From Rheinheimera sp. (GTDB taxonomy: Bacteria; Pseudomonadota; Gammaproteobacteria; Enterobacterales; Alteromonadaceae): DNA of 64,000 nt. Under the pieces are notes generated by a model that saw only the letters and a list, made by a program, of their open reading frames with translations, had not been told where the DNA came from and did not search any database. Made by a program: the position numbers and the translations under genes. Position 1 is the stretch's first letter, and each line of letters begins with the position of its first letter. The DNA lies in the NCBI GenBank assembly GCA_008015325.1, contig SSFI01000009.1, positions 1 through 64,000 of the forward strand. The letters are read 5' to 3'. Positions 45,198 to 54,340 of this stretch are shown piece after piece.

Positions 45198-45348
45198 CGC
45201 TAATCCCTGGTTGCATGCCTGGTGCGAAGCCAGTCAGGGTAAAAGCCCAATAAGTGCCGGTGACTACGGCATCCTTGCGCACGCCCTGCTGAAGTTCAGC
45301 CTTTATCAGGCGCTGCCAGTTCTGTAGCGATACATCAGCAAACGCCTG

Positions 45349-45858
45349 TTATTTTAACTTGTTAAAATAATCCAGATGCGGCGTAAGCGTTAAAGCATAA
45401 GGCCGTAGCGCCTGCACCCGGCTTTTTGCTTCAATTTTATCCAACCCCAGCTCCAGCAGGATTTGCGCGGCCAGTAAGCCGGTGCGGCCTGAGCCACCTT
45501 TACAGTGAATGGCAATTTTGTCGCCATAACGTAGCCACTGATGCACTTGTGGCGCGGCGACCTGCCAATTGATGGTAAACAGCGGCCCCGGCGCCTGATT
45601 ATCTTCTATCGGGCAATGAAACCAGCCAAGACCTAATTCACGGCACAGCGCCGGAATATCATTGACCTGCAGTTGCTGCATTTCGCTGTCCGGCGTCAGG
45701 CTAATCAGTGCCACAGCACCGGCGGCTTTGAGTTGTGAAAGCGCGGCTTTAATCTCGACGCCTTTAGTGCCGGGGCATGGCGTAAACAACAATGCCGCCG
45801 TCGCGCTGATGCCCGGATTAATCAGCAGTTCGTCAAACGGATGGGATTTGTCAGCCAT
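45349..45858 (-). CDS. dual-specificity/tyrosine phosphatase-like protein (CDKN3 type)
   Basis: A 169-residue phosphatase. The P-loop is IAIHCKGGSGRTGLLAA (CxxGxxRT, about 124-132), preceded by the general-acid region WFHCPIEDNQAPGPL. ATG 45858 follows AGAGGAAG; the frame stays open to 46008 but without a start signal. Substrate unknown. Confidence 0.85.
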   Translation of the reverse strand: MADKSHPFDELLINPGISATAALLFTPCPGTKGVEIKAALSQLKAAGAVALISLTPDSEMQQLQVNDIPALCRELGLGWFHCPIEDNQAPGPLFTINWQVAAPQVHQWLRYGDKIAIHCKGGSGRTGLLAAQILLELGLDKIEAKSRVQALRPYALTLTPHLDYFNKLK

Positions 45859-46054
45859 GATGCTTCCTCTGTCGGCAAAAAGTTGAGTATGGCTCAAGGA
45901 CAACACTGAGACATTACCTGTTTCCGACTCCGCCGCTGCGCCGCCTGCTTCCCGCGGATTACCGGTTAGCAACCTGGTGCTGAACAGCTGAATTGATCTG
46001 AGTTGCATCGTGTACTGTACAATCAGCCGCAGAAAAACTGAAACGGAGCCCTAT

Positions 46055-46705
46055 ATGCTCAATATGAATTTTGCCGAGCGCGTGGTGATCGATACCGCCA
46101 CGCAGCCATGGCAACCGAGCCCAATGCCGAGCGTGCTGCGTAAACCTCTGTCACGCGGCGGCGAGGAATCCGGCCATGCCACGAGCATAGTTTGTTATGC
46201 TCCAGGCTCAAGCTTTAAGTCCCACCCGCATCCGGGCGGGGAAGAAATTCTGGTGCTGGATGGCATATTCAGCGATGAATCCGGCGATTATGGTCCCGGC
46301 AGTTATCTGCGTAATCCACCCGGCAGCCAGCACGCGCCTTTTAGCCGCTATGGCTGCACTTTGTTTGTCAAACTGCATCAATTCAACCCGGCCGATCAGG
46401 CCACAGTGCGGATTGATACCACAAGCGCTGAATGGCTGCCCGGTCATGGTGGCTTGCAAGTGATGCCGCTACACAGTTTTGCAGGTGAACACACCGCGCT
46501 GGTGCGCTGGCCGGCCGGTGAAGTATTTCTGCCACACCGCCATTTTGGCGGCGAAGAAATCCTGGTGTTAAGCGGGACTTTCTGTGATGAATTCGGGGAA
46601 TATCCGGCGCTTAGCTGGCTGCGTAGCCCGCATCAGAGCCAGCACACGCCTTTTGTCCGCGAAGAAACCGTCATTCTGGTGAAAACCGGCCATTTACCCT
46701 GGTGA
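46055..46705 (+). CDS. ChrR-type cupin-domain protein
   Basis: A 216-residue protein of two similar cupin halves. Each has the metal-type motif: FKSHPHPGGEEILVLDGIFS (about 48-67) and FLPHRHFGGEEILVLSGTFC (about 156-175). It resembles the cupin half of the anti-sigma factor ChrR, without its N-terminal zinc domain. It may sense oxidants or bind a metal. GGAG precedes ATG 46055. Confidence 0.85.
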   Translation: MLNMNFAERVVIDTATQPWQPSPMPSVLRKPLSRGGEESGHATSIVCYAPGSSFKSHPHPGGEEILVLDGIFSDESGDYGPGSYLRNPPGSQHAPFSRYGCTLFVKLHQFNPADQATVRIDTTSAEWLPGHGGLQVMPLHSFAGEHTALVRWPAGEVFLPHRHFGGEEILVLSGTFCDEFGEYPALSWLRSPHQSQHTPFVREETVILVKTGHLPW

Positions 46706-46714
46706 TCACGCCAC

Positions 46715-47143
46715 TTAACCAAACACCGGTGCGAACACCAAACTGACGCCGACCAGCGATAACCCCAATACCAACCGCAAGGCCATATCACGCAGCACCG
46801 GATAACGCGGAAACAAAGGCCGGAATTCTGCTGGTATTGGCATTGGCCGTAGCGCGGGCACATTGGCGCCGCCGGTGTTACCAAGTGGCACCCAGCCCAG
46901 CAGGTAAGCCGGCAGCACTGCCAGCAGCCGTAGCAACTGGCCGCGAACCTCTGCACTGCCCTGCTGGCGAGCGCCACATTTGAGCATCCACCAGTGGGTT
47001 TGCAGATGCAGCCACAGATAGCGCTGGCCCAACAGATGCGCACGCTCCAGCTGATAGAAAGCCTGCTGATATTTAGCTGCCTGATAATGCTGTTTGGCCT
47101 GGTGCAGCTGCGCCTGTGCCGTTTGTTGCAGTGTTGATACCAT
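46715..47143 (-). CDS. DUF3703 family protein
   Basis: About 142 residues. A helical N-terminus (AQLHQAKQHYQAAKYQQAFY, HLLGQRYLWLHLQTHWWML) is followed by RLLAVLPAYLLGWVPLGNTG, the DUF3703 signature, and two C-terminal hydrophobic stretches. Function unknown. GGGAG precedes ATG 47143. The AraC-type gene upstream on the same strand may form an operon with it. Confidence 0.75.
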   Translation of the reverse strand: MVSTLQQTAQAQLHQAKQHYQAAKYQQAFYQLERAHLLGQRYLWLHLQTHWWMLKCGARQQGSAEVRGQLLRLLAVLPAYLLGWVPLGNTGGANVPALRPMPIPAEFRPLFPRYPVLRDMALRLVLGLSLVGVSLVFAPVFG

Positions 47144-47196
47144 ATTCACTCCCAATGTCACTTTGCGGATATAAACCTGCTGATGTTGGGAGTATT

Positions 47197-47904
47197 TCAG
47201 CGGATCTGTGGCAGGTTGTCTTGGAAAAACTGGCTATTGTGCACGATATCCGACAGCGCCAGACCAAACGATTGCCTGATTTCGTTGGCCAGATGAGCGG
47301 CGTCATAAAAACCGGCCTGTAGCGCCAGCTCGGTAAAAGCCGGCGGATTTGGCGCTGCCAATGCGCGAAATACCCGCAGCAATTTTTGCCAGCGCAGATA
47401 CTTCCGCAACGGCACACCGGTCTGCGCCTTAAACAGATGTAAAAACCGGCCTGGAGATAAGGCCACTTTGCCTGCCAGACTGTTGGCTGAGCAGTCAGAT
47501 TCGGTCTGTGCCGTCTCGATCAATGCCAGCACCTGGCGGATGCGGTTGTCACTGATCTGCCGAAGTGCCGTCAGCGCCTGCAAAAATCCACTCAGATCCG
47601 ACGATGAACCGCCGGCGATATGACGCTGTAACAAATGCTGCAGCTGAGTCTGGTATTGCACTGTGCAATCGGCATCGATCAACACGGTCAGAAACAGCCC
47701 GGACTGCTCCGCAAACTGATGCGGGCGTTGCGAGGGGATAAAAATTTCCGTGGCCTGCTGCCAGTGCTCGTCCAGCCACAACGAAAAAGGCTTTGCATCG
47801 AGGCTAAAAGTCCATTGATGCGCCAGATGGGCATGAACATCTGTATGCAGCGACACCGATTTGAGCACCGCGCAACCGTGGCTTAAATAAATCTGATGGT
47901 TCAT
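47197..47904 (-). CDS. AraC-family transcription regulator
   Basis: A 235-residue regulator. The C-terminal domain has two helix-turn-helix units: SLAGKVALSPGRFLHLFKAQ and AFTELALQAGFYDAAHLANE, with the family core (RKYLRWQKLLRVF) between. The N-terminal 120 residues resemble a cupin-type effector part. ATG 47904 follows AAGGC. It lies back to back with the porin-like gene at 48030, which it may control. Confidence 0.88.
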   Translation of the reverse strand: MNHQIYLSHGCAVLKSVSLHTDVHAHLAHQWTFSLDAKPFSLWLDEHWQQATEIFIPSQRPHQFAEQSGLFLTVLIDADCTVQYQTQLQHLLQRHIAGGSSSDLSGFLQALTALRQISDNRIRQVLALIETAQTESDCSANSLAGKVALSPGRFLHLFKAQTGVPLRKYLRWQKLLRVFRALAAPNPPAFTELALQAGFYDAAHLANEIRQSFGLALSDIVHNSQFFQDNLPQIR

Positions 47905-48029
47905 TTTTGCCTTTACGGCGACCTGTCTTGCTGACAATAAAACCCAGGTGCCGGCAAAATGCAAACACCGGCGATGCTGACAACCTCTGTTATGCTGTGA
48001 TTATCAGCATTAAAAAACGCGGAGCCCCG

Positions 48030-48812
48030 ATGCCAATCTGCAGACGAACCCCAGCCCTTCCTATGTTGCCCGTAATCCGCGGTCGGCGGTTTGTACTGGT
48101 GGCCGCAGCTTCCATCACACTAGCCGGGCCAGTGCAGGCTGAAGTATCCTTTGACCGGCCCGGTATCGGTTTTGGTACTACAGTGCTGGAGTCAGGCCAG
48201 TTCAGCTGGGAGCAAGGGCTGCCAGATTTCAGCCGCGACCGGCGTGATCGTCAGTCTGAACAGCTCTATACCGCCAGCACCTTGTGGCGGCTCGGGCTTG
48301 GCAAACGTGTTGAACTGCAGCTTGGCGCTGATTTGTTGAATCGCCAGAGCGGCAACCCGACCGAAACTGGTGCCGGTGATGCCAGTCTGGCACTGAAGTA
48401 TGCCTTGCCGGACTTAAGCCCGCTCTGGAGCTGGGCACTGTTAGCAAGCTATAGCCACCCGACCGGACAACAACCTTTTCGCGCCGACCATCCCAGCCAC
48501 AGTCTTGCCGTAAGCCTTGCCCGGGAACTCAGTGAAGGACGTTCTTTCGCCTGGTATCTGGACTACAGCAGCAGCGACGGCGATGACAGCTGGACCTTTT
48601 CACCCAGCTACACCTTTTACAGCGACGCCGGATTCAGTGCCTACACTGAACTCGGCTTTAGCAGTGGCGCGGAGCACAGCACCAATGCCGGTGCAGGTGG
48701 GGTCTGGCGGCTGTCGGCGCAGTTACAGCTGGACGTCTGGTTTTTGCGTGGCATCAGTCAGAATGCGACTGACTGGCAAGGGGGTTTTGGTATCGCCTGG
48801 ACTCCGGACTAA
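48030..48812 (+). CDS. outer-membrane protein of the MetA-pathway phenol degradation type
   Basis: About 260 residues. A long signal peptide ends near SITLAGPVQAEV; the mature part opens FDRPGIGFGTTVLESGQFSW, typical of the MetA-pathway phenol degradation family, and continues with strand pairs (LYTASTLWRLGLGKRVELQL, LALKYALPD). It is probably a beta-barrel. GGAG lies ahead of ATG 48030. Substrate unknown. Confidence 0.7.
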   Translation: MPICRRTPALPMLPVIRGRRFVLVAAASITLAGPVQAEVSFDRPGIGFGTTVLESGQFSWEQGLPDFSRDRRDRQSEQLYTASTLWRLGLGKRVELQLGADLLNRQSGNPTETGAGDASLALKYALPDLSPLWSWALLASYSHPTGQQPFRADHPSHSLAVSLARELSEGRSFAWYLDYSSSDGDDSWTFSPSYTFYSDAGFSAYTELGFSSGAEHSTNAGAGGVWRLSAQLQLDVWFLRGISQNATDWQGGFGIAWTPD

Positions 48813-48824
48813 CGTCGCCGGCAG

Positions 48825-49505
48825 TTACAGGCACAAGCGATAACCAACCCCGGCTTCGGTTTTCAGATATTGTGGCGCGGCCGGATTGTCTTCCAGTTTT
48901 TGCCGCAGGCCAGCCATATGCACGCGGATGTATTCCGGCCTGTCCTGATAGGCCGCGCCCCAGACCTGGGTCAGGATTTGGTTGTGCGTCAGCGCCGAGC
49001 CGGCGTGGCGCAACAGGCATAACAACATTTCATATTCGGTTTTGGTCAGATGCACCACAGTACCGGCTTTGTGCACCAGCCGCTGCACCGGGTCAATCCG
49101 TACAGCGCCAAAACTCAGCAGCGGGTTCTGACCATGGCGGGGCCGCAGCGCTGCGCGCAGTCTTGCCAGCAATTCACCGGCACTGAAGGGTTTGGTCACA
49201 TAGTCATTGGCACCACTGTCGAGTGCCGTGACTTTATCCTGCTCTTTACCACGGGCAGAAATCACAATGACCGGGATGTCCGACCATTGCCGCAACTGGC
49301 GCAGCAGCTCAATACCATCGATGTCGGGCAAACCTAAATCCAGCAACAGCAGGTCAAACGCCTGACTGGCCAACAATTGCAGGCCGGCCTGCCCTTCCGC
49401 ACAGAGCTGCAGCGCATAACCCTGGCTTTGTAACAGCGTCTGCAAAAAACTCTGCATGCCAGCGTCATCCTCCAGCACCAGGACCGAGGCAATCGTAGTT
49501 TTCAT
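48825..49505 (-). CDS. kdpE: OmpR/KdpE-family response regulator
   Basis: About 226 residues. Receiver: VLVLEDDAGMQSFLQTLLQ, phosphoacceptor Asp in FDLLLLDLGLPDIDG (about 55) and Lys in DYVTKPF. The winged-helix domain has LTKTEYEMLLCLLRHAGSAL and HMAGLRQKLEDNPAAPQYLK. It is nearest KdpE in layout. ATG overlaps the stop of the sensor kinase. The gene neighbour is TrkH and not kdpFABC, so the target may be TrkH; kdpE is used as a family label. Confidence 0.85.
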   Translation of the reverse strand: MKTTIASVLVLEDDAGMQSFLQTLLQSQGYALQLCAEGQAGLQLLASQAFDLLLLDLGLPDIDGIELLRQLRQWSDIPVIVISARGKEQDKVTALDSGANDYVTKPFSAGELLARLRAALRPRHGQNPLLSFGAVRIDPVQRLVHKAGTVVHLTKTEYEMLLCLLRHAGSALTHNQILTQVWGAAYQDRPEYIRVHMAGLRQKLEDNPAAPQYLKTEAGVGYRLCL

Positions 49506-50548
49506 TGTGGCCACTCCAGCAAGGCGGTGACGCCGCGCTCGTTCGTATCCAGTGCAAAACGGCCCTGATGCAGCGCCGCAACGGTCTGACAAATCCGTAA
49601 GCCCAGGCCAGTGCCGCTGTCGCGCTGTACGGTATGTTTCCGTCCCGGCGAATTGCACAAACGCAGCTGATACCAGCCGTTCGCAGCATTTAACTGCAGC
49701 TGATACGGCGGTGCGCCATGACGTAATGCGTTTTCCAGCATATTGGCCAGCGCCATTTCAAGCAGTTCAGCATCGCCGCTGAACAACTGCTCGTCGGCAT
49801 TCAGCTTTTGCTGACAGATAGGTGCCAACAAGGCGGCATCTTCCGGCCGGCGCGCCAGGGCGCCGGCCATTAAATCAGCGGCACTGAATGAAGTACGACG
49901 CAGCGAATCGCCCATCAGCTGCGCTTTACTCAGCTCCAGCACTTTTTCAAAATGCTGATTGAGCAGCAAACTTTGCTGATAGATATTTTGCGCCTGCTGC
50001 CGGCGCTGCTCGTCGGACAGTTGCAACGCATCGTCTGACAGCATGCTGGATGCGCCCATAATAGTGGCCAGCGGCGTGCGCAGGTCATGCGACAGACTGC
50101 GCAGCAGCACGGCACGCTGTTGTTCCAGCTCGACCTGCAGCTGCTGCCGGGCGCTGTATTCCTGCTGCCGGCGTAGCCGGTCTGCCAGGTAGCTGATAAA
50201 AAGCCCAAAGGCAGCCATGACAAAGAAGCTGATAAAGTTGTTGGTGTCGTGCACGTCCAGCGTGTAATACGGCGGTACAAAACACCAGTTCAGTAGCAGC
50301 ACCGACCATAAGGTCGTCAGCAGCGCCGGCGTTTTACCAAACTGCAACGCCATCGCGCTGATCCACAGCAACATCAGCATCGCCACATCGGTCGGACTGA
50401 CTGCAGAACGCAGCGGTAATAGCAGCACACAACCGAGCAGCGGCAGCAGCAGGATGCCGCCGGCTGACCATAGCCAATAAGCCGCAGTATTGGGCTTTAC
50501 CGGTTTTCCGGCCAACACTGAACTGAATTGCTGCCAGCCCACCCACAT
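49502..50548 (-). CDS. KdpD-like sensor histidine kinase lacking the KdpD/Usp domains
   Basis: A 348-residue kinase. Four membrane helices of the DUF4118 type (about 28-125) are followed by HisKA with LLRSLSHDLRTPLATIMGAS (His about 155) and HATPase with ANMLENALRHG and DSGTGLGLRICQTV. Full KdpD is about 900 residues; the cytosolic KdpD and Usp parts are absent. The gene lies three bases after the trkH stop, so potassium uptake and sensing are co-transcribed. Confidence 0.85.
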   Translation of the reverse strand: MWVGWQQFSSVLAGKPVKPNTAAYWLWSAGGILLLPLLGCVLLLPLRSAVSPTDVAMLMLLWISAMALQFGKTPALLTTLWSVLLLNWCFVPPYYTLDVHDTNNFISFFVMAAFGLFISYLADRLRRQQEYSARQQLQVELEQQRAVLLRSLSHDLRTPLATIMGASSMLSDDALQLSDEQRRQQAQNIYQQSLLLNQHFEKVLELSKAQLMGDSLRRTSFSAADLMAGALARRPEDAALLAPICQQKLNADEQLFSGDAELLEMALANMLENALRHGAPPYQLQLNAANGWYQLRLCNSPGRKHTVQRDSGTGLGLRICQTVAALHQGRFALDTNERGVTALLEWPQ

Positions 50549-50551
50549 GCC

Positions 50552-52030
50552 TCAATACCGCCAGTACGACGGAGTAAATAACACCACCAGCGTCAGAATT
50601 TCGAGCCGGCCCAATAACATACCTAAACTTAACCACCATTTGGCGCCATCTGGCAAGCTGGCAAAGTTACCGGCCGGACCAATAATAGTGCCCAATCCCG
50701 GCCCCACGTTGGCCACCGCCGTTGCGGCGCCGGTCAGCGCGGTTACCACATCTAATTCATAAAACGACAACATCAGCGCGATAAAGCCAATGCTGGCAAA
50801 GTAGATAAAACAAAACGCCAGCACGTTACCGAGCAGCTGGTCGTCAACCGATTTACCGCCATATTTCTGGCTCCACACCGCTTTGGGATGGATCAGCAGT
50901 TTCAGCTGTTTCACCAGCAACATCGCCGCCAACTGGATGCGAAAAATCTTCAGGCCACCGGAAGTGGAACCGGAACAAGCACCGGCAAAAGTGATGTAAA
51001 AGAATAACATCACCGCCATATTGCCCCATAAGGTGTAATCCTCAGAAGCAAAACCGCAAGTAGTGATAATAGAGACAACATTAAACAGGCTATGCGTCAG
51101 CGCTTCAAAAGCATCGCGTGCATTATGTGTCACCTGATAATACGTGAGCAAAGCGGTACAAAAAGCCACAATCAGTAAAAAGGCCCGGACTTGCGAGTCT
51201 TTCCACAGCGCTTTGCGATCGCCTTTAACCATACTGATAAACAGCACAAAAGGCATGGCCGCCAGCAACATAAAAAAGCTGCTGAGCCAATAAATTTGCG
51301 GCATCTCTTTATACACACCAAAAGAAGCATCGTAGTTAGCAAAACCACCGGTGGCGACAGTCGCCATCATATGGGTGATAGCATCAAAACCATTCATGCC
51401 TGCCAGATAATAACTGATGGCAGTGATCAGACTCAGCACCAGATACACGCCACCAATGGCCGCTGACATCGACGAACTGCGCGGCAGGATTTTCTCGGAG
51501 GTGTCAGAACTCTCGGTTTTAAATAAGCGCATCCCACCTATTTTCAGCGCCGGCAAAATTGCAATCGCCATCACAATAATGCCTATACCGCCAATCCAGT
51601 TCAGAATGGATCTCCAGTACAAAATGCCTTTGGGCATATTGTCGAGGCCCGAGTACACGGTTGAACCCGTGGTGGTAATGCCGGAGACGGTCTCAAACCA
51701 GGCATTGGTAAAGCTGGAATCAGGCATAATCAGCCAGAAAGGTAACGCCGAAAACACACAGATAATCAGCCAGCTTAACGTGGTCAGCAAAAACAACTGG
51801 CGTTGTTTCATCGCGACCGCATCCCGCCCCAGCAGTGTCAGGCTATAGCCGACGATCACACAAATAGCCGCTGTGCCGAGGAAAGTCCAGAAACTGTTTT
51901 CGTTGAAATACACCGACACGGCAGCACCTGACAGGTGCACCAGCGCCAACAGCAACAACAAATAACCCAACACTTTATAAATCAGCAGGCGACCACTGGC
52001 ACGCGGGCCCTGCACAGCGAAACCGGACAT
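50552..52030 (-). CDS. trkH: TrkH-family potassium transporter
   Basis: A 492-residue membrane protein. The four pore filters can be seen: GITTTGSTVYSGL, ATVATGGFANYD, IITTCGFASEDY and GAATAVANVGPGLG, each with the key glycine. It moves potassium together with a TrkA-type partner, which is not in this window. It is the first gene of an operon with the KdpD-like kinase and its regulator. Confidence 0.93.
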   Translation of the reverse strand: MSGFAVQGPRASGRLLIYKVLGYLLLLLALVHLSGAAVSVYFNENSFWTFLGTAAICVIVGYSLTLLGRDAVAMKQRQLFLLTTLSWLIICVFSALPFWLIMPDSSFTNAWFETVSGITTTGSTVYSGLDNMPKGILYWRSILNWIGGIGIIVMAIAILPALKIGGMRLFKTESSDTSEKILPRSSSMSAAIGGVYLVLSLITAISYYLAGMNGFDAITHMMATVATGGFANYDASFGVYKEMPQIYWLSSFFMLLAAMPFVLFISMVKGDRKALWKDSQVRAFLLIVAFCTALLTYYQVTHNARDAFEALTHSLFNVVSIITTCGFASEDYTLWGNMAVMLFFYITFAGACSGSTSGGLKIFRIQLAAMLLVKQLKLLIHPKAVWSQKYGGKSVDDQLLGNVLAFCFIYFASIGFIALMLSFYELDVVTALTGAATAVANVGPGLGTIIGPAGNFASLPDGAKWWLSLGMLLGRLEILTLVVLFTPSYWRY

Positions 52031-52145
52031 CGGCTCACACCTGTTCAGACTCAGACTGATAGTCTAAAAGAGCGTTCTGTCGCACTTTATAAAGAATGTA
52101 TAAGGATTTGCAGTTATTGATGCTGAGCAGTTGTATGACAACAAT

Positions 52146-52874
52146 TCACGGCTGCGGCACCGTATCGCGGGTTAACAACTGACGCAGCGCCGGGTGCAGC
52201 GTCGGGCCGCCTGCCAGATAGTCGGTCAGGCTGGCGACTTGTGGTCCCGTGACATAATCCTGCGGCGGCACCTGCAAAATCGCCATACGGCGGCGAAAAT
52301 CCTCCGCCGCCACCGCGATAAACTGCACCCGTTTGGCCAGCAACAGCCGCTCGACGCTGGTTTGCGCTGTTAAACGGACTTCCATTATCTGCTCTTTAGT
52401 AAAGCCACGTAAGCGCAGCATTTCACAGTGGGCCGACTGCGCCGGGCAGGCTATTGTCAGTCCAGGCTGCTGTTGCAGTTGCTTGAGACTTTTGTGACGC
52501 AGTGGCTGGTCTGCCAGCGTATATAAATGCAAGTTACTGGTTTCATTGGGAAACAGCCATAGATAACGCTGTTCTCTGGATGGCGTGCGGGCGATTTTAT
52601 ACACCAAAGCGTCAGAGCGACGAGCCACCTCCGCCAGCGCTTTAGGCCAGGACACATATTGAATATCGTATCGCAGCGCCGGAAACTGCGCCAATTGCCG
52701 GCGTAAACGTTGAGTGGCGGCACTTTCGGTGCAATCTGGCGCCGGCATTTCTTCGGTGATCAGATAAATCTGCGCGCGCGGCAGGCTGGCCAGCGGTGGT
52801 TCAGCGGCATGCAGTCCAGGCTCCCAGCCGATGACACAGAGCCAGCCAAGCCAGGCGACACAAAATCCTTTCAT
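52146..52874 (-). CDS. periplasmic substrate-binding protein-like (SBP_bac_3)
   Basis: A 242-residue exported protein with a signal peptide (MKGFCVAWLGWLCVIGW...HA). Features include YDIQYVSWPKALAEVARRSD and VERLLLAKRVQFIAVAAED, like the polar-amino-acid family. No transporter genes adjoin it. Relation to the binding protein at 40477 is only at family level. Confidence 0.7.
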   Translation of the reverse strand: MKGFCVAWLGWLCVIGWEPGLHAAEPPLASLPRAQIYLITEEMPAPDCTESAATQRLRRQLAQFPALRYDIQYVSWPKALAEVARRSDALVYKIARTPSREQRYLWLFPNETSNLHLYTLADQPLRHKSLKQLQQQPGLTIACPAQSAHCEMLRLRGFTKEQIMEVRLTAQTSVERLLLAKRVQFIAVAAEDFRRRMAILQVPPQDYVTGPQVASLTDYLAGGPTLHPALRQLLTRDTVPQP

Positions 52875-53058
52875 CTGAAACCTACGGCAGTCAGTGCTTG
52901 TGTCATGTCATGATGCAGTATTCGTTCGGCATGCTGTAACCAGCACATCATGACTGTTTAATTCAGCACATCCGTTTCACCGACGCCAGTCCAAAACTGG
53001 TTTTTACTGCAACTTGAGTTTTACTCAACTGAAGATTCGAAAAAATTCATTTAAATTT

Positions 53059-53090
53059 AGATGGCCAGCCATCCAAACATCTGTATACTT
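53059..53090 (+). promoter_or_regulatory. candidate tandem MetJ boxes upstream of the MetF-like gene
   Basis: Four abutting octamers resemble the MetJ consensus AGACGTCT: AGATGGCC (53059), AGCCATCC (53067), AAACATCT (53075) and GTATACTT (53083). Matches are partial, but the exact 8-base phasing and the place 33 bases ahead of a folate reductase gene fit a methionine repressor site. Confidence 0.4.
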
Positions 53091-53122
53091 AGCCATATCA
53101 GCTTCTATCAGAGATTTCGATT

Positions 53123-54079
53123 ATGCCGCTCAGTCTGCAGCAAAAAATTCAGGACCCAAGCCAAGGGGTATACCTGATTGGTACAACGCCGCCAAAGGCC
53201 GGCACTGCTGCGGATAAAACTGAACGTATCGCCGGTAAACTGCTGAAGCGTTTAAATGAAATCGAGTTCGACGGTTTAGTGGTGTACGACATTCAGGATG
53301 AAAGCAGCCGCGTCAGCAGTGAACGGCCTTTCCCGTTTCACGCCACACTGGATCCACGCGATTACAGCCTGCTGCTGCGTAAACTGGCACGCCGCGACGT
53401 CATCACGTACAAGTCGGTAGCGCAGCGCGATGCCGCCGAGTTTCGTGACTGGCTCGGCGAAACAGCGCGGGATTATCAGCTGCAAAATTTGGTGCTGGTT
53501 GGCAGCCCGTCTTCCAACGGCACTATTAAACTGAGCCTGGCTGATGCCTACCGCGAGCTGGCCGAACACCCGGCCGAGGTCTATCTGGGTGGTGTCGCCA
53601 TCGCCGAACGCCACGCCAGCAAAGGTAATGAGCATCAGCGCCTGATTGAAAAATCAGCCCAGGGTTGCCAGTTTTTTATCACCCAGGCGGTGTACAACGC
53701 CCAGGCCACTATTGATTTACTGACCAGCTACGCCCGCTGCTGCCGCCAGCAAGGCCTGACGCCAAACCGCATTATTCTGACCTTCACGCCCTGCGGCGGT
53801 GAACAGACCTTAGATTTTATGCAGTGGCTCGGCATTTCAGTACCACTCGCTGCGCGTTACCGTATTCTGGATGCAGAAAATCCGCTGAATGAATCCATCC
53901 GCTTATGCCGCGACAACCTGCAGCAAATCCTGCAGCACTGCGCGAGCCTGGATATTCCACTGGGTTTGAACGTTGAGAGTCTGACCAACAGACGCGAAGA
54001 GATCGACGCTTCTGTATTGTTGTTCCGCCTGCTCAAGGCCACCATGGAGTTGCATCTGGCAGAGAAGCAAGTGGCCTGA
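53123..54079 (+). CDS. methylenetetrahydrofolate reductase-like protein (MetF family)
   Basis: A 318-residue TIM-barrel protein. Stretches of the family are GVYLIGTTPPKAGTAADKT, FDGLVVYDIQDESSR, LVLVGSPSSNGT and GCQFFITQAVYNAQATIDLL, the last resembling the flavin site of MetF. It differs from true MetF in the N-terminal signature, so it may be a paralogue with a related role in one-carbon metabolism. Candidate MetJ sites lie upstream. Start has no strong ribosome site. Confidence 0.75.
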   Translation: MPLSLQQKIQDPSQGVYLIGTTPPKAGTAADKTERIAGKLLKRLNEIEFDGLVVYDIQDESSRVSSERPFPFHATLDPRDYSLLLRKLARRDVITYKSVAQRDAAEFRDWLGETARDYQLQNLVLVGSPSSNGTIKLSLADAYRELAEHPAEVYLGGVAIAERHASKGNEHQRLIEKSAQGCQFFITQAVYNAQATIDLLTSYARCCRQQGLTPNRIILTFTPCGGEQTLDFMQWLGISVPLAARYRILDAENPLNESIRLCRDNLQQILQHCASLDIPLGLNVESLTNRREEIDASVLLFRLLKATMELHLAEKQVA

Positions 54080-54103
54080 CGTTTCTGCGCTGACGCTGGT
54101 TTT

Positions 54104-54216
54104 TGCCCTGCGGGCGGCGGTGTCCGGTGCCTGAATCATTTTTTCCTGCTGCTTCAAGTCCGCTTAGCAAAGAGGTAAAAGTGATTAATTAAAACAAACC
54201 CGCCCGCAGGGCAAAA
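54104..54216. repeat. second, degenerate copy of the GCCCTGCGGGCGG palindrome element
   Basis: TGCCCTGCGGGCGG (54104) and CCGCCCGCAGGGCA (ending near 54213) pair as in the element at 39792-39947. Inside are AATCATTTTTTCCTGCTGC and TTAGCAAAGAGG, also found there, but the inner arms no longer pair. It is an eroded or deleted family member. Confidence 0.6.
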
Positions 54217-54340
54217 TCCCATCCCTCACCCCACTCATCCCAGCACCAACAGAGCAACCGACAGACACTGACGACAATCCACAACCAGCATGGTACTTTC
54301 AATACAAGCACCTGATCACAATCACATTTCCGGGACTTCC

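Noticed and set aside
47073..47417. A 114-codon frame opposite and across the AraC and DUF3703 genes
   Set aside because: It overlaps two recognised genes in another frame and has no recognisable domain.
53014..53028. TTGAGT-TTT-ACTCAA hairpin ahead of the MetF-like gene
   Set aside because: Only six pairs, no T-run and no known operator matches it; too weak to call.
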